A stretch of 34,439 bases of DNA from a virus, in IMG/VR virus record IMGVR_UViG_3300032087_002527, positions 1-34,439 of that record; one strand, written 5' to 3'. Under the pieces are notes generated by a model. The model worked only from the letters and a program-made list of their open reading frames with translations. It was not told where the DNA came from and did no database searches. Made by a program: the position numbers and the translations under genes. Below are positions 1 to 6,064 of this stretch, one piece after another. Numbering within the stretch: the first letter of the stretch is position 1; each line of letters starts with the position of its first letter.

Positions 1-3
1 TAC

Positions 4-64
4 ATAACTCTCAGTAATGGCGTCAAGGGGGGTGCTTGACGCTACGCGCACCAATCGTCATACT
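4..64 (+). promoter_or_regulatory. Early promoter with two operator-like elements (left copy of the lysogeny switch)
   Basis: A sigma70-type promoter is visible: -35 TTGACG at 36-41, a 17-bp spacer, and -10 CATACT at 59-64, 45 bp ahead of the first gene. A perfect inverted repeat (GCGTCAAG at 20-27, CTTGACGC at 35-42) covers the -35 box, as a repressor operator would. A second element, the pseudo-palindrome ATAACTCTCAGTAAT, lies at 4-18 and recurs in the integrase promoter. Both elements are unchanged in the other copy at 33130-33190, while the loop between the inverted-repeat arms has changed. The repressor that belongs to this copy would lie to the left, outside the window. Confidence 0.72.
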
Positions 65-108
65 ACATCACGTTTGTGTAATTTTCGTCAGCAAGGAGGA
101 TAGGCACT

Positions 109-636
109 GTGGGGCAGATTGTAAGACTCGACGACTATCAGGTCGTCGATCCGTTGGAAGATCCGAAGATCAGAAAGTTGGTAAAAGCGTGGTTCGTGCA
201 CGGCGTAAATGGCGGTCTTGAGCGTTACGGGTCGGTGATCCTGACGCCGTTCTTAGGGTCGGTGGAGACAGACCCGCTGGCAGGTATGCGTCTGCAAATA
301 CCAAAGCTAATGTTGTGTTTGCAGCCGGTCGTTGCGGCCTGGGGTCACGACGAATACTGCGACGCGGAGTATGTGAATCGTTGCATACCAGACACGCCGC
401 GCCTCGTTGTTCAAGAATTTCTCAACGAGCTGGTGCTGATCAACGCGATCACGCAACACGAAGAAGACGGAAGCATCTACTATCGACCCAGCAGGCGATC
501 GCTGTATCGATGGCTTGAAATCGTCGGAATGTTGCGTGAGGCATGGGTATCTATGCGAGAAGAAGCGCCCGGTGGCCTCGAAGCGGCTCTCGCAGATCGC
601 GAGTGGGTGTCGATCGAGCTACCAATCCCAAAATAA
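109..636 (+). CDS. Conserved early protein of unknown function, 175 aa (copy 1)
   Basis: This is the first gene of the early operon, read from a GTG at 109. A strong ribosome site (AAGGAGGA, 93-100) lies 8 bases upstream, which fixes the start. I do not recognise the family. The protein is soluble and has no membrane segment. Its C-terminal half, with RPSRRSLYRWLEIVGMLREA around residues 130-150, looks helical and basic, so a winged-helix DNA-binding role is possible but unproven. The position just after the repressor-controlled promoter suits an early regulator or replication factor. The partner at 33235-33762 is 89% identical, so the protein is under selection in both units. Confidence 0.85.
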   Translation: MGQIVRLDDYQVVDPLEDPKIRKLVKAWFVHGVNGGLERYGSVILTPFLGSVETDPLAGMRLQIPKLMLCLQPVVAAWGHDEYCDAEYVNRCIPDTPRLVVQEFLNELVLINAITQHEEDGSIYYRPSRRSLYRWLEIVGMLREAWVSMREEAPGGLEAALADREWVSIELPIPK

Positions 637-656
637 TATTAGAATAGGAATAGAAA

Positions 657-1046
657 ATGGAATTACATGAGAGCATTCGAGCGGCGCGCCAACGCAAAAA
701 AATGAGCGGCGCCGTTGTTGCCAAGCACCTAGACATGAGCGCAGGTGCATACCGACGTTATGAGCGAGGCGAGGTCGTGCCATCGGCGACGACGATCCTT
801 GAGCTTGCCGGCTTGCTGGACTGCAGCGCCACCGCGCTGATGTTGACTGGCGGTCTGGAAGAAGAGCCGCCGCCGCGGAACAACATACAGCAACTAGACC
901 TGGAGCTGCGCGAGGGCGAGACAATGCAGATCGTGATCAACGCGACCGTCAAGCCAGCAGCGATAAGGCCACAGCCGAACGGCGATACTTACAAGCCGAG
1001 ACGACTGGCGACAGAGCGCAGGCAACAAGCCCTTAAAAAAGCATAA
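657..1046 (+). CDS. XRE-family helix-turn-helix regulator, 129 aa (copy 1)
   Basis: The N-terminal 60 residues form a classic Cro/CI-type HTH: the IRAARQRKKMSG start, then a VAKHLDMSAGAYRRYERG helix-turn-helix around residues 20-39, then a PSATTILELAGLL helix. The C-terminal half has an acidic stretch, an LELREGETMQIVINATVKP segment that could be a small strand-rich dimerisation domain, and a basic tail. The start is ATG at 657, 20 bp after the previous stop, with a weak ribosome site. It is the second gene of the early operon, so it may act as a Cro-like or CII-like regulator of lysogeny or of the next promoter at 1094. Copy 2 lies at 33783-34172. Confidence 0.9.
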   Translation: MELHESIRAARQRKKMSGAVVAKHLDMSAGAYRRYERGEVVPSATTILELAGLLDCSATALMLTGGLEEEPPPRNNIQQLDLELREGETMQIVINATVKPAAIRPQPNGDTYKPRRLATERRQQALKKA

Positions 1047-1093
1047 CGCCGCAAGCACCATCGCTATCGACAGGAACCATCAAAAATAATTAG

Positions 1094-1148
1094 TTGACGT
1101 TTCTGTAACCTTTTAATTATAACCGTGCGCTATCAGCACGGAGGTTAC
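1094..1148 (+). promoter_or_regulatory. Promoter of the recombination genes with an RBS-overlapping hairpin
   Basis: A -35 TTGACG (1094-1099) and a -10 TATAAC (1118-1123) are separated by 18 bp in an AT-rich stretch between the XRE gene and the exonuclease. Just downstream, CCGTGC (1123-1128) can pair with GCACGG (1136-1141), which occludes the first part of the GGAGG ribosome site at 1140-1144. In the second copy the partner strand is GCATGG, which turns one G-C pair into a G-U pair and keeps the fold. A second inverted pair (GTAACC 1105-1110, GGTTAC 1143-1148) also exists, but its left arm lies upstream of the -10 and would not be transcribed from this promoter. Confidence 0.6.
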
Positions 1149-1154
1149 TGAGAC

Positions 1155-2090
1155 GTGACAGGTTTTGATGAACTACCCGCTTGGGCCACGCTGTTCAATT
1201 TCTCAGCTCACAGCCCGAGCGGGATCTCCCGCCCAAACTGCAAAGAGTTCTTTGAAAAAGTAGTCGCCCGGCCGCAGCGTCTGTACGCCCCGCCGGGTTG
1301 TCGCATGAACGCCGGCAAAGCCGCCGAGCAGTACGCCAAGGACATCGTGCTGAACGGTGACGACCAAGGCGAGGCGTTCCGCAAGGCGGTCAGTTTTTTC
1401 GATGAACACGAGATCCTCGAACACGACCCGCAGGACCGCGATCGCTTCTCGGTGATTCGCGACGGCATCTACGACATCCCCCTCAGTAAGGAAGAGAAGG
1501 AAGCAGGCGCGGTGCAGATCAGCGGCACCGTGCTGGAGCTGACCTGCAAGCACACAGCCGAAGGTCTGGCAGAGGCCACCCGCGGTGCCAACCAAATAGA
1601 GGATGGCCGCTGGGTGTCCGTGCAACTAGACGACGTCGAGCTGGACTTCATCGGCGAGATCGATGTCGAGGCGCAGGGCGTGGTCGAGATCAAGACAAAG
1701 TGGCCGACATTATCAAGCACCGCCAAGCGCGGCTGGCTGGTCAATTCATTGCCGGCGCGGCCTGACCCCAACCACGTCGGGCAGGTCGCGCTCTACTGGA
1801 AGTATCTGCGCGGCATCTCGGACAACGTGCCGGTGCGGATCGTCTACGCAAATTGCAAAGGCTTCCGGGTATTCGACAGCCGTGACTGCGACGAGCTGTC
1901 CGAAGCGAACTTGAATCAGGCGCTTGAGCGGATGCGGACGGTAGCCCGTACCCGCGAGGCCCTGATGAAAGCAGCGGGGTCGATCGAAGAGCTGTTCGCT
2001 CTCGTCGCCCCGGATTTTTCACACTTTATGTGGAAGGACGTGCCGCCGGCATACCGGCAGGCAGCAGAGGAGAAATGGAGAAGCAAATGA
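1155..2090 (+). CDS. PD-(D/E)XK exonuclease of the phage recombination module, 311 aa
   Basis: The protein is read as a RecB/YqaJ-like nuclease. The metal-binding core is visible as a D at residue 170 (FIGEID), a strand with E178-I-K180 (VVEIKTKW), and a Q-xxx-Y motif at 210-214 (GQVALY). This is the usual arrangement of lambda-exonuclease and RecB-family nucleases. The start is GTG at 1155, with GGAGG at 1140-1144. The ERF annealing protein is encoded downstream in the same operon, so the pair probably forms a two-component single-strand-annealing recombinase: the nuclease resects double-stranded ends and ERF anneals them. The exact nuclease subfamily is uncertain. The second copy begins at 34281 and is cut by the window end. 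Confidence 0.82.
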   Translation: MTGFDELPAWATLFNFSAHSPSGISRPNCKEFFEKVVARPQRLYAPPGCRMNAGKAAEQYAKDIVLNGDDQGEAFRKAVSFFDEHEILEHDPQDRDRFSVIRDGIYDIPLSKEEKEAGAVQISGTVLELTCKHTAEGLAEATRGANQIEDGRWVSVQLDDVELDFIGEIDVEAQGVVEIKTKWPTLSSTAKRGWLVNSLPARPDPNHVGQVALYWKYLRGISDNVPVRIVYANCKGFRVFDSRDCDELSEANLNQALERMRTVARTREALMKAAGSIEELFALVAPDFSHFMWKDVPPAYRQAAEEKWRSK

Positions 2091-2302
2091 ATTTTACACG
2101 CGATGAAATGAACGCCGTCGTGCGCTGGCTGGAAGACCGGCGGACGTGGCTACAGGGCGAGCGCCTGGTGATCGAATGCGGCGACGACTTCGCTTTCACC
2201 AACGGCAAGTGGCCGCGGGTGCAGGAGCTGCAGCGCGAAGAGATGGCGCTTGCCACCACCTTGCAGACTGCGAAGGAACAGTTGGGGCAGGCAGATGCCT
2301 AG
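2087..2302 (+). CDS. Small hypothetical protein, 71 aa
   Basis: This short soluble protein has no family I recognise. It has a helical N-terminus (RDEMNAVVRWLEDRRTWL) and a helical C-terminus rich in E, Q and A. The chosen ATG at 2087 overlaps the stop of the exonuclease gene (ATGA), which suggests translational coupling. An in-frame ATG at 2075 would add four residues and is also possible, because AGGAG lies just before it. Its place inside the recombination operon suggests an accessory role, but nothing in the sequence shows which. Confidence 0.65.
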   Translation: MNFTRDEMNAVVRWLEDRRTWLQGERLVIECGDDFAFTNGKWPRVQELQREEMALATTLQTAKEQLGQADA

Positions 2303-2372
2303 TGCCGGCGAGTGGGCGTGCGGCGTCCTGTTTGCGGTGTTCATTTACGGCCTTCTCTTGGTGACGCCATGA
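2295..2372 (+). CDS. Tiny predicted membrane peptide, 25 aa
   Basis: An ATG at 2295 opens a 25-codon frame whose middle is one hydrophobic segment (GVLFAVFIYGLLLVTP, residues 10-25) long enough for one membrane pass. Its start overlaps the end of the previous gene by 8 bases, and its stop overlaps the next ATG (ATGA at 2369-2372). It therefore fits the operon's pattern of coupled starts. It is too short for routine gene callers. The function is unknown. The evidence is position and hydrophobicity only, so it could still be chance. Confidence 0.45.
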   Translation: MPSAGEWACGVLFAVFIYGLLLVTP

Positions 2373-2671
2373 ACTACCCCGCACAGCCTGGTGCGCGCGA
2401 TCGCGAGACAAGCATCGCAGCGGCCGAAGCAATCGCCAGCAAGGCGCCGACGCTACGCGCGGCAACGCTGGCAGCGTTCCGACATTCGGACGGCCTGACG
2501 GCTGACGAAGCAGCCGACGTGCTGGGCGCATCGATCCTGTCGATCCGTCCGCGCGTCACTGAACTGGCTCGCATGGGCGAGTTGGAAGACAGCGGCGAGC
2601 GCCGCGCAAACCACAGCGGTAAAGCCGCGATTGTTTGGAGAATGAAATGGAAGAGCGATCTTTTCAGTTAA
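2369..2671 (+). CDS. Small winged-helix-like protein, 100 aa
   Basis: The central part (DGLTADEAADVLGASILSIRPRVTELARMGELEDSG, residues about 40-75) has the layout of a winged helix-turn-helix: a recognition helix with RPRVTEL followed by a short wing, as in MarR/DprA-C-terminal-like domains. The N-terminus is helical and Ala-rich. It probably binds nucleic acid. Phages often carry such a protein near their recombination genes, but its partner cannot be told here. The ATG at 2369 overlaps the stop of the tiny membrane peptide. Its 3' end overlaps the next gene by 25 bases. Confidence 0.65.
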   Translation: MNYPAQPGARDRETSIAAAEAIASKAPTLRAATLAAFRHSDGLTADEAADVLGASILSIRPRVTELARMGELEDSGERRANHSGKAAIVWRMKWKSDLFS

Positions 2672-2823
2672 TGGACCGCGTCGTCGTAGAGGACGACCGC
2701 GGCGAGTTTGGCAGCGGCATTGTTATCGGCCGCGCGTTCGACAACCCGATGAAATATGACGTGAGAATTGACGGGTTAGTCTACGTTTCAATACCGCACG
2801 AGACGCTGCGCTATGTCCAGTAA
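2647..2823 (+). CDS. Small beta-rich hypothetical protein, 58 aa
   Basis: The protein is short and strand-rich. It has alternating hydrophobic residues (DRVVVEDDRGEFGSGIVIGR) and a pattern like a small SH3 or KOW barrel, which is a fold guess only. The start is placed at ATG 2647 because GGAG at 2637-2640 lies six bases upstream. A TTG at 2635 in the same frame lacks this spacing. It overlaps the gene before it by 25 bases and the ERF gene after it by 11. The function is unknown. Confidence 0.6.
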   Translation: MEERSFQLMDRVVVEDDRGEFGSGIVIGRAFDNPMKYDVRIDGLVYVSIPHETLRYVQ

Positions 2824-3478
2824 CCTGCAGGCGGATCTCGTTGCAGCATTGTCGGCAATCAGGAACCCGGCGCTCGACGGCAAGGCGAACTATGGAAAGT
2901 ACGCCACGCTGCCAGCGTGCCTGGAAGCAGCCCGGCAGACACTGAGTCAACACAATCTGTCGGTGATGCAGATGACGCACACCGATCCTGATCGGCTGGT
3001 GACGCGCATCATCCACACGTCGGGCGAGTTCGTAGAGGATGGCGGCGTGCCGCTCTTGTGCGAGAACAAGGCGAACCCGCAGAAGATGGGCAGTGCCATC
3101 ACCTATGCCAGGCGCTACGGCCTCTGCGCCATGCTCGGCATCGTGGGTGAAGAGGACGACGACGGACAGCGTGCCACGCCGGCACAGGAGCTGCCCCCGG
3201 CCGCGCGTCCCCAGCCTGCACCCCCGAAGGTGGACCCGCCCAAGGTTGTCGCTGACGACATACCCATGTCGCCGGAAGACGAGCGCAACGACTGGAAGTC
3301 GTGGGTGGACGAGCAGATTGCCGGGTTCGAGAAGCACCGCACGACAGCCGAACATAAGCTCTGGTCAACGACCGTGAAAGAGTACCGCGAGCGTTGCCAG
3401 CGCGAGGCGCAAAGCGAACACAACCGCCTGCTCGCAGCTTACACCATGCGTAAACATCAACTTGAAAACAGGAGCTAG
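2813..3478 (+). CDS. erf: ERF-family single-strand DNA annealing protein, 221 aa
   Basis: The N-terminal 115 residues match the ERF (essential recombination function) family known from P22. They contain the NYGKYATLPACLEA segment (about 26-39) and the family hallmark MGSAITYARRYGL (92-104). The middle is proline-rich and probably a flexible linker. The C-terminal 70 residues are charged and helical. ERF proteins form rings on single-stranded DNA and anneal complementary strands, which can circularise phage genomes. Here it pairs with the exonuclease at 1155-2090. The ATG at 2813 lies inside the end of the preceding gene, so translation is probably coupled. Confidence 0.93.
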   Translation: MSSNLQADLVAALSAIRNPALDGKANYGKYATLPACLEAARQTLSQHNLSVMQMTHTDPDRLVTRIIHTSGEFVEDGGVPLLCENKANPQKMGSAITYARRYGLCAMLGIVGEEDDDGQRATPAQELPPAARPQPAPPKVDPPKVVADDIPMSPEDERNDWKSWVDEQIAGFEKHRTTAEHKLWSTTVKEYRERCQREAQSEHNRLLAAYTMRKHQLENRS

Positions 3479-3480
3479 GA

Positions 3481-3714
3481 ATGCCCCATCGTTACGAAAA
3501 AGTGCAGAAGTTCAATCTGTTCAAGGAATCCAAAGAGCCGGGCAGCAAACGCCCCGACTTCGGCAACAGCAAGGTCATCTTCGAGGTTGCCTTGGAGCCG
3601 GGCCGATACAGTTTCTCGGGCTGGCAGTACGAGGACACGGGCAACATCTCCCTGGAAATCCAGCGCGTGATTGAACTGGACGCACCGGGCGGCGGGGGCG
3701 GCTTCGATGACTGA
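3481..3714 (+). CDS. Hypothetical protein with glycine-rich acidic tail, 77 aa
   Basis: The gene starts two bases after the erf stop, with AGGAG overlapping the end of erf. The body is strand-rich (KVIFEVALEPGRYSFSGWQY). The C-terminus is a glycine run that ends in FDD, which recalls the acidic, Phe-containing tips of single-strand-binding proteins. I do not recognise an OB fold with confidence. An SSB-like helper for the neighbouring ERF protein is a hypothesis based on the tail and context only. Confidence 0.6.
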   Translation: MPHRYEKVQKFNLFKESKEPGSKRPDFGNSKVIFEVALEPGRYSFSGWQYEDTGNISLEIQRVIELDAPGGGGGFDD

Positions 3715-3895
3715 GCTGCCGTTGCTGATCGATAGTCGGTCGGCTTGCCAGATGCTATTCGGCAGCGGCGACCGCAAGAACCTCTACCGTCTGTACGCCA
3801 TGATCGACCGCGAGGAGATCACGGCAAAGAAGCTCGGCGATCGCTGGTTCATCCCGCGCGCCGAGATGGAGAAGTTCATCGATGCCCACGCCTGA
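3707..3895 (+). CDS. xis: Excisionase-like DNA-binding protein, 62 aa
   Basis: This is a small MerR/excisionase-type (HTH_17-like) protein. A hydrophobic N-terminus is followed by NLYRLYAMIDREEITAKKLG and then RWFIPRAEMEKFI, the typical recognition-helix-plus-wing ending in a hydrophobic helix. Such proteins bend attachment-site DNA and steer the integrase towards excision. The gene lies in the early operon a short distance from the convergent integrase gene, which supports a Xis role. A transcriptional regulator of the same fold is the alternative. The ATG at 3707 overlaps the previous stop by 8 bases. Confidence 0.72.
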   Translation: MTELPLLIDSRSACQMLFGSGDRKNLYRLYAMIDREEITAKKLGDRWFIPRAEMEKFIDAHA

Positions 3896-4163
3896 CGCCA
3901 TGCTGCAGGCTGCGGCCGATACCGTGCGTGCCAGGGGTGAGACGCATGGGGATTGGCGCATCAACATGGAGAACACTGCGGAGCTGTGGTCGGCTTATCT
4001 CAAACAGCCGATCGCAGCCGAGCAGGTTGCCATCATGATGGTGCTGGTCAAGGTCAGCCGCATGACCTGCGGCACGTTGAACCTGGACGACTACGACGAC
4101 CTTCTAGGATACGGCGCGTTGGCGGCGGCGCTGGTATATGGCGAAGAAGCCGCCGAAGGATAA
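3882..4163 (+). CDS. DUF6378-type phage protein, 93 aa
   Basis: The sequence resembles the DUF6378 family common in phages of Gram-negative bacteria: a TVRARGETHGDWRIN start, then a helix with AEQVAIMMVLVKVSRM, then DDYDDLLGYGALAAAL near the C-terminus. The fold looks all-helical. A distant link to MazG-like nucleotide hydrolases is possible, but I see no clear metal site. Its biochemical role is unknown. It overlaps the excisionase-like gene by 14 bases and the next gene by 26. Confidence 0.7.
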   Translation: MPTPDAMLQAAADTVRARGETHGDWRINMENTAELWSAYLKQPIAAEQVAIMMVLVKVSRMTCGTLNLDDYDDLLGYGALAAALVYGEEAAEG

Positions 4164-4311
4164 GCCGCAGATCCCTCGCGATCCTTGCGAGCATTGCGGC
4201 AAGCCGGTCGGCATGAACGACTGGGTAGTAAACGGAAACGGCCAGCTACTGCATCACCCCGAGTGCTTTACGGCCGTGTGGAAGGGGGCGGAGACGCCCC
4301 CTTCCGATTAG
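4138..4311 (+). CDS. Small zinc-binding-type protein, 57 aa
   Basis: An ATG at 4138 opens a frame of 57 codons. It has a basic N-terminus, then C-x2-C (CEHC, residues 17-20) and H-x3-C spacing later (HHPECF, residues 39-44), which is a plausible small zinc finger. It ends the early operon and its stop (4309-4311) overlaps the integrase stop on the other strand. The last 10 codons are built into a strong hairpin. The function is unknown. It is below a 60-aa cutoff but well placed and in keeping with the operon's overlapping style. Confidence 0.6.
   Translation: MAKKPPKDKPQIPRDPCEHCGKPVGMNDWVVNGNGQLLHHPECFTAVWKGAETPPSD
4280..4305. terminator. Convergent hairpin at the early operon / integrase boundary
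   Basis: An 11-bp perfect inverted repeat (4280-4290 with 4295-4305) closes a GAGA loop, which is a GNRA tetraloop on the plus-strand transcript. It lies in the last codons of the plus-strand gene and just past the integrase end on the minus strand. No U-run follows on either side, so it is not a textbook intrinsic terminator. It could still act as a bidirectional pause, a Rho-dependent end or a 3' stabiliser where two operons collide. Confidence 0.6.
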
Positions 4312-5471
4312 CCCCACAGCTTTGCACCAAACTTCGCGGCGTCGTCCTCGTCGCGCTCCTCGTCGTCCACCCAGTGGCCGTACAGCTCGCGCGTCGTGCT
4401 GATCGACTTGTGACCCATCAGGGTCGTGATCCGGTGGAAGTCGGCGCCGAACAGCTCCAGACATATGCTGGCAAAGAAGTGCCGCAGGTCGTGCCAGCGC
4501 AGCTCGTCAATGCCAGCCGCTTTGCAGGCCGGGTGCAGCACCCGCTTCCGCAGGTTGTCGCTGGTGACGTGGAACGTGTGCGCGCGCGTCGGGAACACCA
4601 GGTCGGTGACCGGCGAGCGCAGCTTCCACTCGCGCAGCTCGGCAATGAGCTGCGGGGTCAGGAAAACCACGCGGTAGCCCGCGTCTGTCTTCGGCACCTC
4701 GGTGATCTCGTAGACCCCCTTCGCCACCTCACGCACCGCCTTGGTGACGGTGACGCGCTGCTTCTCGAAGTCGATGTCGGACCACACCAGCGCGACCAGC
4801 TCGCCGAACCGCAGCCCGGTCTGCGCGGCAAACGACAGCGCGAGAGCATCGCACCAGTCGTCAGCGTTGATGGCCTCGCGGATCACGCGGCGGATCTCCT
4901 CGATCGAGAACCGGGTCAGCATCTTCTTAGCTGCGCCCTTCTTGTAGCGCACCTCCTCCAGCTTAACCTGGCGCGCCGGATTGACGTGGCTGCACCAGCC
5001 CTGCTTGTGAGCGAGATCGAAGAGCTGCTTCAGCGCGTCCAGCTTCTCCTTCACGGTCTTGGCAGAGCGATTGATCTGGGGGATCAGGCGATCCTCAATG
5101 TCGGCCGTTGAGACGTCCACGCATTTGACGTCGCCGAAGCGCCCGCCGCCGCTCTGCAGCTCGGCCCAGTCGGACACGTTGCGCTTGATGTTGCCGCCGG
5201 ACTTGAATGTGATCTTGCCCTGCTCGACGCGCAGGTCAGTCTTGGCGTGCAGCAGCGCGATGGCAGCATCGATCGTGCCGGCCGCGGCGTTGGTGACGAC
5301 GCCGCCGGTAGCCTGGGCAGCGTTGATGGTGGCCGCGTAGTCTTCGGCCTCTTCACGGGTGCGGAACTTGCGCTGCTCACCGGCGCCACCGTGCAGCTTG
5401 CGGATCGCCGCGGCGCGGGTGTCTACGACCCAGCGGTCAATCGACTTACGGTATTTCGGGGTGATCTGCAT
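4308..5471 (-). CDS. int: Tyrosine integrase, 387 aa
   Basis: This is a full-length phage integrase. The catalytic residues are visible: R221 in the TGLRFGELVAL box, a likely beta-hairpin lysine at 261 (VPKTDAGYR), H327-x2-R330 in WHDLRHFFAS, H354 in LMGHKS, and the nucleophile Y364 in RELYGHW. The N-terminus (about 1-70) should be the arm-binding domain and 70-175 the core-binding domain. It catalyses recombination between attP and the tRNA-fMet attB. The ATG at 5471 has GGGGAGAG six bases upstream. The gene is co-transcribed with the 58-aa gene ahead of it and lies next to attP, the usual arrangement in temperate phages. Confidence 0.96.
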   Translation of the reverse strand: MQITPKYRKSIDRWVVDTRAAAIRKLHGGAGEQRKFRTREEAEDYAATINAAQATGGVVTNAAAGTIDAAIALLHAKTDLRVEQGKITFKSGGNIKRNVSDWAELQSGGGRFGDVKCVDVSTADIEDRLIPQINRSAKTVKEKLDALKQLFDLAHKQGWCSHVNPARQVKLEEVRYKKGAAKKMLTRFSIEEIRRVIREAINADDWCDALALSFAAQTGLRFGELVALVWSDIDFEKQRVTVTKAVREVAKGVYEITEVPKTDAGYRVVFLTPQLIAELREWKLRSPVTDLVFPTRAHTFHVTSDNLRKRVLHPACKAAGIDELRWHDLRHFFASICLELFGADFHRITTLMGHKSISTTRELYGHWVDDEERDEDDAAKFGAKLWG

Positions 5472-5482
5472 ATGTCTCTCCC

Positions 5483-5659
5483 CTATTCAAAATCTTCAAA
5501 TTTCAGAAAGCATCCCGTCAGACGGAACCAGGCGGGCCGTCCGTCGCGCTCCAAAAGGATGCTGACCGCGCCACTGGGGCGGTCGCCGCCGACAAGCCAA
5601 CGACCACCGCGCTTTTCCGCGAAGGTTTCGACTCCGTCCTGTATGGCTTTGATCTTCAT
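5483..5659 (-). CDS. Small protein upstream of int, 58 aa
   Basis: An ATG with a strong ribosome site (AGGAG, six bases upstream) opens 58 codons and ends 11 bp before int. The TAG stop overlaps the int ribosome site, so translation is probably coupled. The protein is basic in the middle and strand-rich, with GGRWLVGGDRPSGAVSILLE and an acidic C-terminus. I do not recognise it. Its position between the int promoter and int suggests an accessory or control role in integration. Confidence 0.65.
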   Translation of the reverse strand: MKIKAIQDGVETFAEKRGGRWLVGGDRPSGAVSILLERDGRPAWFRLTGCFLKFEDFE

Positions 5660-5697
5660 GTTTCTCTCCTGTTATGTAAGTGCCGTTGTCAGCACCA

Positions 5698-5726
5698 TAT
5701 ATAATAACTGAGAGTGATCATTACAA
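5698..5726 (-). promoter_or_regulatory. Predicted integrase promoter with operator motif in the spacer
   Basis: On the minus strand, -35 TTGTAA (5721-5726) and -10 TATATA (5698-5703) are separated by 17 bp, about 40 bp upstream of the first gene of the int operon. The spacer holds ATAACTGAGAGTGAT (5704-5718), a full match to ATNACTNNNAGTNAT, which is also present at the lysogeny switch (4-18 and 33130-33144). A protein bound there would sit between the two promoter boxes, so repression is the simplest reading. Confidence 0.6.
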
Positions 5727-5801
5727 GTGTGACCGTCAGGTTCGATGCACTTTTGCCTGCCGTTTCAAAAAATCGCGTGCAACCGTTTTGCAACCGGACA
5801 C

Positions 5802-5827
5802 AAAAAAAGACGCCCCGAAGGGCGTCT
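5802..5827 (-). terminator. Rho-independent terminator at the end of the late operon
   Basis: On the minus strand an 8-bp perfect stem (AGACGCCC with GGGCGTCT) closes a TTCG tetraloop and is followed directly by a run of seven T. It lies beyond the attP core, after the last late gene (stop at 6065) and before the integrase promoter. It should stop late transcription from entering int. It also sits 17 bp after the tRNA 3' end, so it could serve as the tRNA terminator after integration. Confidence 0.9.
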
Positions 5828-5841
5828 AAGCTATTGATTTC

Positions 5842-5890
<49 letters not shown>

Positions 5891-6064
5891 GGTAAATCAC
5901 TTGCCGAAGCGTGATGAAATATATCGGCGCAGTCGCTGAAACCCACGGATTCTCTCAGTCATAGATACATTTGGTGCCGGTCCTTACACTGCCATGATTG
6001 GCGGTTGAGAGCAATCGCGTGCAACTTTCTTGCAACCGTTTCTGCAACTGAAGCGGTTGCATGA

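Larger units (their letters stand above)
1..1313. repeat. Left copy of a diverged 1.3-kb direct repeat (partner 33127-34439)
   Basis: Every landmark here recurs at a constant offset of 33126 bp: the operator region, the start codons at 109, 657 and 1155, and the promoter at 1094. No net insertion or deletion is seen. I counted 19 amino acid changes in 175 residues for the first gene and about 13 in 129 for the second, but only 5 base changes in the 108 bp upstream of the first gene. The two copies are therefore homologous early regions of related genomes, not an exact terminal redundancy. The offset implies a phage unit of about 33.1 kb. Both copies run off the window edge, so the full repeat length is unknown. 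Confidence 0.95.

Noticed and set aside
4185-5111. 308-codon plus-strand frame opposite the integrase
   Set aside because: It lies entirely antisense to a clear tyrosine integrase. Its composition is Arg/Leu/His-rich as expected of a shadow frame, and no motif is seen.
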